The translations under genes were made by a program, and so were the position numbers. From assembly GCA_038025085.1 (NCBI GenBank), contig CM076152.1:22776001-22840000 (forward strand): a DNA stretch of 64,000 nucleotides, written 5' to 3'. The notes beneath the pieces were generated by a model that worked only from the letters and a program-made list of their open reading frames with translations, had not been told where the DNA came from and did no database searches. Shown one piece after another: positions 60,801 to 64,000 of this stretch; position 1 is the first letter of the stretch; each line of letters starts with the position of its first letter. The stretch comes from Tetragonia tetragonoides (taxonomy: Eukaryota > Streptophyta > Magnoliopsida > Caryophyllales > Aizoaceae).

Positions 60801-61838
60801 GTTGAAGCTTGTTTGTACTTGTAAACATTCTTGGTGTAGTTTCTCACTGAAATGAATGCAACCAAAGCATTTGGGTGCTTTCTCTTAATATACAACACAA
60901 AAGACCTCAATCTCTTTCACCCTAGCCGTATGAGGTTTTAAAACGCGTACATGCTTTAAAAAGCTTGAGTTGAAGCTTGTTTGTACTTGTAAACATCCTT
61001 GGTGTAGTTTCTCCCTCAAATGAATGCAAACAAAGCATTTGGGTGCTTTCTCTTAAAATACAACACAAAAGAACTCAATCTCTTTCACCCTAGATGAAGA
61101 GCTGTTAAAACGCGTAAATGTATTCAAAAGGTGGAGTTAAAGCTTGTTTGTACTTGTATACATCCTTGGTGTAGTTTCTCACTCAAATGAATGCAAACAA
61201 AGCATTCGGGAGCTTTCTCTTAATATACAACACAAAAGAACTCAATCTTCTTCACCCTAGATGTAAGAGCTGTTAAAACGCGTAAATGCATTCAAAAGGT
61301 GGAGTTAAAGCTTGTTTGTACTTTTAAACATCCTTGGTGTAGTTTCTCACTCAAATGATTGCAAACAAATCATTTGGGTGCTTTCTCTTAATATACAACA
61401 CAAAAGACCTCAATCTCTTTCACCCTAATCGTAAGAGTTGTTAAAACGCGTAAATACATTCAAAAGCTTGAGTTGAAGCTTGTTTGTACTTGTAAACATC
61501 CTTTGTTAAGTTCCTCACTCAAATGAATGCATACAAAGCTTTTGGGTGCTTTCTCTTAATATACAACACAAAAGAACTCAATCTTTTTCACCCTAGTCAT
61601 ATGAGCTTTTAAAACGCGTAAATGGATTCAAAAGCTTGAGTTGAAGCTTGTTTGTACTTGAAAACATTCTTCGTGTAGTTTCTCACTCAAATGAATGCAA
61701 ACAAAGCATTTGCGTGCTTTCTCTTAATATACAACACAAAACAACTCAATCTCTATCACCCTAGTCATATGAGCTTTTAAAACGCGTAAATACATTCAAC
61801 AGCTTGAGTTGAAGCTTTTTTGTACTTGTAAACATCCT
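57824..61838 (-). repeat. 168-bp satellite, reverse block R23
   Basis: About 24 monomers, the longest single-orientation run. It contains the 840-bp tandem at 58601-60280 and divergent dimers at 57953, 58961 and 59801. It ends GTAAACATCC, fused to TACTACACC. Confidence 0.94.
58601..60280 (-). repeat. 840-bp five-monomer higher-order repeat, two tandem copies
   Basis: 58601-59440 and 59441-60280 match base for base at offset 840 (5 x 168) apart from a handful of substitutions, for example GAGCTTT/GAGATTT at 59095/59935, GGCGTAG/GGTGTAG at 59321/60161 and TCTTAAT/TCCTAAT. The similarity continues for about 100 bp past 60280. This is the most recent amplification visible. It carries two matching 150-codon open frames (58961-59413 and 59801-60253) that start at TTG. 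Confidence 0.95.
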
Positions 61839-62207
61839 ACTACACCAATGATGTTTACAAGTACTGCTTTGTTTGCATTCATTTGAGTGAGAAACTACAC
61901 CGAGGAGGTTTGCAAGTACAAACAAGCTTTAACTCCACCTTTTGAATCCATTTACGCGTTTTAACAGCTCTTACGACTAGGGTGAAAGAGGTTGAGTTCT
62001 TTTGTGTTGTATATTAAGAGAAAGCACCCAAATGCATTGTTTGCATTCATTTGAGTGAGAGACTACAGCAAGGATGTTTACAAGTACAAACAAGCTTTAA
62101 CTCCACCTTTTGAATCCATTTACGCGTTTTAACAGCTCTTACGACTAGGGTGAAAGAGATTGAGTTCTTTTGTGTTGTATATTAAGAGCAAGCACCCAAA
62201 TGCATTC
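61839..62207 (+). repeat. 168-bp satellite, forward block F27
   Basis: Starts with a 55-bp truncated monomer (GTAC at 61861 and 61916; the join GTACTGCTTTG is the complement of those at 43008 and 62496). About two full monomers follow. It ends CCCAAATGCATTCACCC. Confidence 0.88.
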
Positions 62208-62512
62208 ACCCTAGTCGTAAGAGCTGTTAAAACGCGTAAATGCATTCAAAAGGTGGAGTTAAGGCTTGTTTGTGCTTGTAAACATCCTTGCTGTAGTCTC
62301 TCACTCAAATGAATGCAAACAATGCATTTGGGTGCTTTCTCTTAATATACAACACAAAAGAACTCAAATCTCTTTCACCATACTCGTATTAGCTTTTAAA
62401 ACGCGTAAATGCATTCAAAAGCTTGAGTTGAAGCTTGTTTGTACTTGTAAACATTCTTGGTGTAGTTTCTCACTGAAATGAATGCAAACAAAGCAGTACT
62501 TGTAAACATCTT
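62208..62512 (-). repeat. 168-bp satellite, reverse block R24
   Basis: About 1.7 monomers, ending with a 55-bp truncated monomer (GTACTTG at 62441 and 62496) that runs into module S4. Confidence 0.88.
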
Positions 62513-62572
62513 TGGTGACATTGTGGTCAAGGTCACCCAAATGCTTTGTTTGCATTCATTATGCACCCAAAC
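62513..62572. repeat. compound module S4, complementary orientation
   Basis: Complement of the S1 core (TTTGGTGACATTGTGGTCAAG) followed by a short forward satellite piece, CCCAAATGCTTTG, and ATTATGCACCCAAACGCG, the complement of the S1 left edge. One core base differs from S1/S2 (ACAATG in place of ATAATG). Confidence 0.85.
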
Positions 62573-62845
62573 GCGTAAATGCATTCAAAAGCTTGCATTC
62601 AAAATCTTGAGTTCAAGCTTGTTTGTACTTGTGAACATCCAAGGTGTAGTTTCACACGCAAATGAATGCAAACAAAGTGTTTGGATGCTTTCTCTTAATA
62701 TACAACACAAAGAACTTAAATCTCTTTCACCCTATTCGTATGACCTTTTAAAACGCGTAAATGCATTCAAAAGCTTGAGTTGAAGCTTGTTTGTACTTGT
62801 AAACATCCTAGGTGTAGTTTCACACTCAAATGAATGCAAACAAAT
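62573..62845 (-). repeat. 168-bp satellite, reverse block R25 (divergent)
   Basis: About 1.6 monomers, the complement of F2 (AAAGTGTTTGGATGC, AGAACTTAAATCTC, CCTATTCGTATG). It ends CAAACAAATGAATACG. Confidence 0.88.
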
Positions 62846-63437
62846 GAATACGAGTAGGGTGAAAGAGATTTGAGGTCTTTTGTGTTGCATATTAAGAGAA
62901 AGCACCCAAATGTTTTGTTTGCATTCATTTGAGTGAGAAAGTACACCAAGGATGTTTACAAGTACAAAAAAGCTTTAACTCCACCTTTTGAATGCATTTA
63001 CGCGTTTTAACAGCTCTTACATCTAGGGTGAAAGGGATTGAGTTCTTTTGTGTCGTATATTAACAGAAAGCACCCAAATGCTTTGTTTGCATTCATTTGA
63101 GGGAGAAACTACACCAAGGATGTTTACAAGTACAAACAAGCTTCAACTCAAGCTTTTGAAAGCATTTACGCGTTTTAAAACCTCATATGACTAGGGTGAA
63201 AGAGATTGAGGTCTTTTGTGTTGTATATTAAGAGAAAGCACCCAAATGCTTTGTTTGAATTCATTTGAGTGAGAAACTACACCAAGGATGTTTACAAGTA
63301 CAAACAAGCTTTAACTCCACCTTTTGAATGCATTTACGCGTTTTAACAGCTCTTACATCTAGGGTGAAAGAGATTGAGTTCTTTTGTGTTGTATATTAAG
63401 AGAAAGCACCCAAATGCTTTATTTGCATTCATTTGAT
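62846..63437 (+). repeat. 168-bp satellite, forward block F28
   Basis: About 3.5 monomers beginning ATACGAGTAGGGTGAAAGAG, the complement of the R3 edge at 5870-5884. Confidence 0.91.
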
Positions 63438-63562
63438 TGTTTGTACTTGTAAATTCAAAAGGTGAATGCAAACAAAATTAAGAAACTGTTTTTAAACGCG
63501 TAAACATCCTTGGTTAAGTTTCTCACTCAAATGAATGCAAACAAAGCTTTTGGTTGCTTTGT
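63438..63562 (-). repeat. short reverse switch module, copy 7
   Basis: Complete copy like 55500 and 21572, with GTTTTTAAACGCG in place of GTTTAAAACGCG. With R25, S4 and F28 it mirrors 5510-6225. Confidence 0.88.
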
Positions 63563-64000
63563 ATGCATTCATTTGAGTAAGAAACTACACCAAGGATGTT
63601 TACAAGTACAAACAAGCTTCAACTGAAGCTTTTTATTGCATTTAAGCATTTTAAAACCTCATACGACTAGGGTGAAAGAGATTGAGTTCTTTTGTGTTGT
63701 ATATTAAGAGAAATCACCCAAATGGTTTGTTTGCATTCATTTGAGTGAGAAACTACACCAAGGATGTTTACAAGTAAAAACATCTTTCAACTCAAGCTTT
63801 TGAATGCATTTACGCGTTTTAACAGCTCTTACAACTAGACGAAAAGAGATTGAGTTCTTTTGTGTTGTATATTAAAAAAAAGCTCGCAAATGCTTTGCTT
63901 ACATTCATTTGAGTGTGAAACTACCCCAAGGATGTTTACAACTACAAACAAGCTTGAACTCAAGCTTTTGAATGCATTTAAGCGTTTTAAAAGCTCATAC
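63563..64000 (+). repeat. 168-bp satellite, forward block F29 (runs off window)
   Basis: About 2.6 monomers: an AACTGAAGCTTTTTATTGC unit, then the start of a divergent dimer (AAAAAGCTCGCAAATGC). The order matches 52866-53300 and 55623-56060. Confidence 0.92.

Noticed and set aside
62521..62537. TCAAGGTCA in module S4 resembling an animal nuclear-receptor half-site
   Set aside because: The sequence context is plant, plants lack these receptors, and a 9-bp match in a 64-kb window is expected by chance.
1..64000. CRISPR array or other prokaryotic repeat locus
   Set aside because: The units are 168 bp with no unique spacers, no adjacent cas genes, and plant retroelement remnants inside.
1..64000. 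Telomere-like CCCTAA / CCCTAG motifs
   Set aside because: CACCCTAATCG and CACCCTAGTCG occur once per monomer as part of the 168-bp unit and never as tandem CCCTAAA repeats.
1..64000. rRNA or tRNA genes
   Set aside because: I saw no conserved rRNA core or tRNA box A/box B arrangement; the non-satellite stretches are too short and are explained by retroelement pieces.
1..64000. Assembly artefact as the sole explanation of the orientation switches
   Set aside because: Identical junctions recur with independently diverged flanks and private mutations, which random misjoins would not produce. Individual switches still need long-read confirmation.

Overview
The window is almost entirely a tandem satellite DNA array from a nuclear genome, most likely that of a flowering plant. 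The basic unit is 168 bp: the landmark CAAGG recurs at 202, 370, 538 and 706, exactly 168 apart. The landmark CAAGGATGTTTACAAGTAC defines 'forward' (F, plus strand) and its complement GTACTTGTAAACATCCTTG defines 'reverse' (R, minus strand). I found no protein gene, rRNA, tRNA, CRISPR array or bacterial signal. The plant assignment rests on a captured Ty1/copia polyprotein fragment with the FLGYA..SKAYRF..IEPND signature and on a plant-style solo LTR. The species cannot be named from sequence alone.

The main architectural feature is orientation. The array switches direction about 55 times in 64 kb, and by hand count F and R each occupy about half. Block lengths run from about 60 bp to about 4 kb. 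Many switch points reuse the same junction sequence. The commonest, an F-to-R junction built around TTGTGAATACATTC or its complement, appears at 14 places, so a few founding inversions seem to have been copied by later segmental duplication. Direct duplications include 1-4070 with 9743-13810, 30268-32269 with 33401-35402, 52801-54698 with 55559-57624, and an almost identical 840-bp tandem (5 x 168) at 58601-60280. Inverted duplications include 7340-8790 with 23580-24800, and 5510-6225 with 62510-63565.

Four kinds of non-satellite DNA are present. (1) A copia polyprotein fragment occurs twice in opposite orientations (7857-8199 minus, 24067-24273 plus), with the same satellite junction and only two differences over the shared 207 bp. 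(2) An 828-bp solo LTR at 51108-51935 (minus) has TGATG...CATCA ends, a TATA box and a perfect 5-bp target duplication, AGAGC. (3) A core of about 25 bp occurs at four places (near 6198, 15974, 44664 and 62510), tied to a double-MluI palindrome in the first three. (4) A 12-nt poly-T stretch lies near 7788.

Long open frames do occur, up to 150 codons, but they are by-products. The monomer is 168 = 3 x 56, so a reading frame stays in phase from unit to unit, and single base changes that remove the TAG in CCCTAG open it further. The frames I checked begin at TTG rather than ATG. The window fits a centromeric, pericentromeric or heterochromatic satellite domain with a nucleosome-scale unit; the chromosomal position is inference. 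Block boundaries are hand-read and good to roughly 10 bp.
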